Shown piece by piece: positions 61,402 to 64,000 of a stretch of DNA of 64,000 nt. The notes beneath the pieces were generated by a model, which was given only the letters and a program-made list of their open reading frames with translations, searched no databases and was not told the DNA's origin. Made by a program: the position numbers and the translations under genes. The stretch comes from Anseranas semipalmata (taxonomy: Eukaryota; Chordata; Aves; Anseriformes; Anseranatidae), in the NCBI GenBank assembly GCA_013399115.1, contig VXAA01001883.1:310001-374000 (forward strand), given 5' to 3'. Numbering within the stretch: position 1 is the stretch's first letter; each line of letters opens with the position of its first letter.

Positions 61402-62659
61402 AGGGAGAAAAATAGTAATTGGAAGCTCAGCAGTGGGTTAAAGCCACAATTTATTTACCATTTCCTTCACATTAGATGAAACATTAATAGGATTATTAAT
61501 AAAGATTCTGTATTGGTTTTGTCACATAGCAGTAATGTATCAAACTATTTTGTTCCCAAAAGCATGTTAGTATACTTTTCTTAAGGCTACAGAGAAATCT
61601 TATCTATTCTAAAATTACTGAAAAATGGTAATTTTGTAGTTGCTCAAATTAGAACATGACCTTTAAAGTAGAGAAGCAAAAACAATACATCCATCCAATG
61701 ATATTGATTTCTCAGTTACACAAGGTGAATGCATTAAAGAAACCGAATTACAAATTAAAATTCAGCACTGATTTATTAAAAATAAGGTACTGATGAAAAG
61801 TGATTCTCTTTACAAGATGCTTTGCTAATTTCCATTGCAATTGCTATCACCATTGCAGTCATTAGAATCAGGTTTTCTGGCATCTATTTTTGGTCATGTA
61901 GTTATAATTCAGGATTGCTTCAGGCTTTTTTTTTTTTTTTTTGTTACTTCCTCATTTAATAGAGCTCATTTCTTTGGTCTATGACACTAGAAAAAACATT
62001 TGCTCCCCTAGTTGCTCAGGTGCCCAGGACAACTTCAGAATTGGGAAGGGGAAAGAAGCACGGAGAGGTAGCTTGACCAAAGACTGACCTCTGCAAATGT
62101 GAGCATATCTAGTTGTATAAAACAGTATTTCTTAACAGTTCGCTTATGCATTGTTTGCCCCTTGGACTTTAAAGGAAAATTCACTGTTTCAGGATAAAAA
62201 AAAATATTCTTCTTAAAAGTATTTCAAGTGAAATGACTCAAATAGATTCAGGCTTTTGCTGTAGCAATTTCTCAAGACAGATCCTGCGTGGCTTTTATTT
62301 TTAAATTCCCAAAGTGATTTTTTTTATAGAACATTTTGATAGTTCACAGATTAACAGAAAGACAAGTTTATAGAAATATGTATATGACATAATTAAGCAA
62401 GTATAAAAACTGTAATTTTTTTTTAGCTATTTCCAGTTCATTTACTTGAAGGACAAGTGTACTTTGGAAGTGATTTTGCTTATTAATTTTATGTATAAAT
62501 GTTTTTATATAAACATAATAAAACAAGTAATGTATCTTAGGTCAGTCTTAGAACACTAACTTTTAAATATGAACCTTGCTGCTGCAGATAATGATTAGAT
62601 GAACAGTCACAAAGCAATAAACAGGAAGACTTCTGATCTCAGGTTAGGGATGAGAAGGA
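61402..62659. other. AT-rich spacer between the two direct repeats
   Basis: About 1.26 kb without a recognised gene or repeat. It holds a T17 tract at 61926-61942 and many TAAT/ATTA cores in 61,440-61,520 (ACATTAATAGGATTATTAAT), giving it a conserved-element appearance. Confidence 0.5.
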
Positions 62660-62793
62660 AGCAGCTTGCTTTGAAATAATTATTTTACTGCAGAGCAGAA
62701 ACAGCATAATAAGAACTTCACGCTGCCAGAAGCTGTAACCCTTGATTGCTGGAATACAGCTGTCACATTAAAAATGACACATTGCCAGTAGAT
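62660..62793 (+). repeat. Diverged direct repeat, copy 2
   Basis: Partner of the segment at 61264-61401. It keeps the exact 13-mer TAACCCTTGATTG and the flanking CAGCTTGCTT and GCCAGTAGAT anchors. It lacks the A run of copy 1, suggesting that run expanded after duplication. Similarity fades on both sides, so the duplicated unit is about 135 bases. Confidence 0.8.
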
Positions 62794-64000
62794 TGGCATA
62801 GCTGCAGTAATCTTAGACCTCACATCTGTGCTATGCTTGCCCAATTAAGGAGACTCTTAGTGCAAGTCTGGGCCAAGGTTAATGAAATTATTTAATGTTT
62901 TATTGTAGTAGTGCTGTTAAAAAAAATACATGGAAAAGTAGATTAAAACTTATTTTGATTGGCAGTGGAAAAAAATTGAAAAGCCAGAAGCTGTTGCTCT
63001 AAGAAACCATCTTTACAAAACCATTGCACAGAACCACAAATGTTGTAACCAAATAGTTCAATTTTAACTATATACTTTAAAGGTAAATGCTTAAACCAAA
63101 CCAAAGAAAACAGTTTTCAACATGTCCATGATTCAGGATAGCAAGCTTAAGGACATCTTAAAGGTAGAGCACATTTCTACAAGAAATTCCACACTTCTGT
63201 GTGAAGTCCTACTCCTGCGCGCATGAGACACGCGGCCTTGTTGCACTGCAGCTCTTCACTACACACCTCCAAGTACAAGGAGCATTAGTGACACTCGCAG
63301 ACCTGGGACTGCAAACTGGCCTCTACCTGCCAACAGGAGGAACTGGCCTGAGCTGTACTGGTTCAAAAGAAAACAAAACCAAGTCCTTTCATTGCTGATG
63401 CTGTCTGCTCAACAGAAACACGGCCTGATGTGAAAACGTGCTTGTAAACGTCCACATTTCAGAAAGAGGGGAAAAACTTCGGAAGTTGCATGGACAAATA
63501 TTTCATTACCATGAATATCTCCATTACCATGATTGTATCAATATCTGGCCATGCTTCTCTTTCAGTCTTGAAGGCAGGGCAAGTTTTAGCTCTGGAAAGA
63601 AACGCCTTGTTGTCAAGGCCCAGACAGAAAAATTCCTTCCTCCTAACTCTGAAGACTTGAGGGGGCTCTTTTTCAAGGTGAGAAGAAACCCCACCAATTA
63701 ACATTTGGTAATAGGAAAAAGGGAACAGCTATAAGCAACTTTCAGACTGAGTTCAGCAGAGAAGTTAAAAGTAACCAGCGATAAAAACAGTGCAAATAAA
63801 GACATCGCTGCTCTGCAAAGGAAGGCCCGCACTGTTCTGGAGTCGTATTTCTGTGCCTGGGCAGGAACACAAGGAAAGGAAAGCTAACCAGACACTCCAA
63901 CATGCAGCAGGCTGCAAGGGCCACCGGTTGCCTTTTTGTTGGTTTGGTTTTGTTTTTACACTTTGTATAAACAAGTTATTTGGAACAGATTAGGAAGACG
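62794..64000. other. Non-coding unique sequence
   Basis: No gene recognised; the frames of 81 and 87 codons at 63438-63704 overlap on opposite strands without any family resemblance. A few CpGs cluster at 63217-63233 (CTGCGCGCATG, ACACGCGGCC). Confidence 0.5.

Noticed and set aside
1..64000. CRISPR arrays, prokaryotic operons, phage or integrative elements
   Set aside because: No regularly spaced repeats, no dense coding, no ribosome-binding pattern; composition and CR1 content are vertebrate.
1..64000. Endogenous retrovirus or LTR elements
   Set aside because: No paired long terminal repeats, primer-binding site or retroviral-type coding remnant was seen by eye; a library search would be more sensitive.

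Overview
The window looks like AT-rich (high-30s percent GC by eye), CpG-depleted nuclear DNA of a vertebrate, most likely a bird. The strongest evidence is four pieces of CR1 LINE retrotransposon with the characteristic 3' end (GGTTGGACT..., CTTGGAGGTC, TTCCAACCT, then ATTCTATGA- or ATTCTGTG-type tail repeats). CR1 is the dominant interspersed repeat of birds; turtles and crocodilians also carry it. Such sparse repeats (about 1.1 kb of recognisable CR1 in 64 kb) and the lack of mammalian-type Alu/L1 fit a bird best. There is no operon structure, no ribosome-binding-site pattern, no CRISPR array, and no rRNA or intact tRNA gene.

I could not identify any host protein-coding gene or convincing exon. 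The longest open frame is 188 codons, close to what AT-rich random sequence of this size can produce, and none of the translated frames is a family I recognise apart from CR1 reverse transcriptase. The window is therefore best read as intergenic or deep intronic DNA.

Layout. 1-3.76 kb: unique sequence with a CpG-richer patch and a 10-bp inverted repeat at 1.2 kb. 3.76-4.10 kb: plus-strand CR1 whose pol C-terminus is still open. 4.1-34.8 kb: unique sequence with CpG-dense islets at 7.8, 12.1, 15.4 and 28 kb, a compound TA/CA/TA microsatellite at 8.65 kb, a possible MIR/L2 relic at 8.87 kb and a 15-bp tandem repeat at 28.4 kb. 34.8-35.0 kb: short plus-strand CR1 abutting a 15-bp tandem repeat. 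40.2-40.35 kb: minus-strand CR1 split by A19. 44.5 kb: G-quadruplex motif, followed by two CpG islets at 45.1 and 45.6 kb. 53.6-55.0 kb: a cluster of relics made of a U2 snRNA-like segment, the longest CR1 (minus strand) and a MIR/L2-like fragment. 61.26 and 62.66 kb: a diverged direct duplication, about 70% identical by hand alignment, that none of the recognised repeats explains.

No genes can be shown to work together here. If the window has a function it is probably cis-regulatory: several TAATTA-rich stretches and CpG islets have the look of conserved non-coding elements, but that needs cross-species alignment, which I could not run. The duplicated element at 61-63 kb and the U2-like relic are the two observations I consider most worth following.
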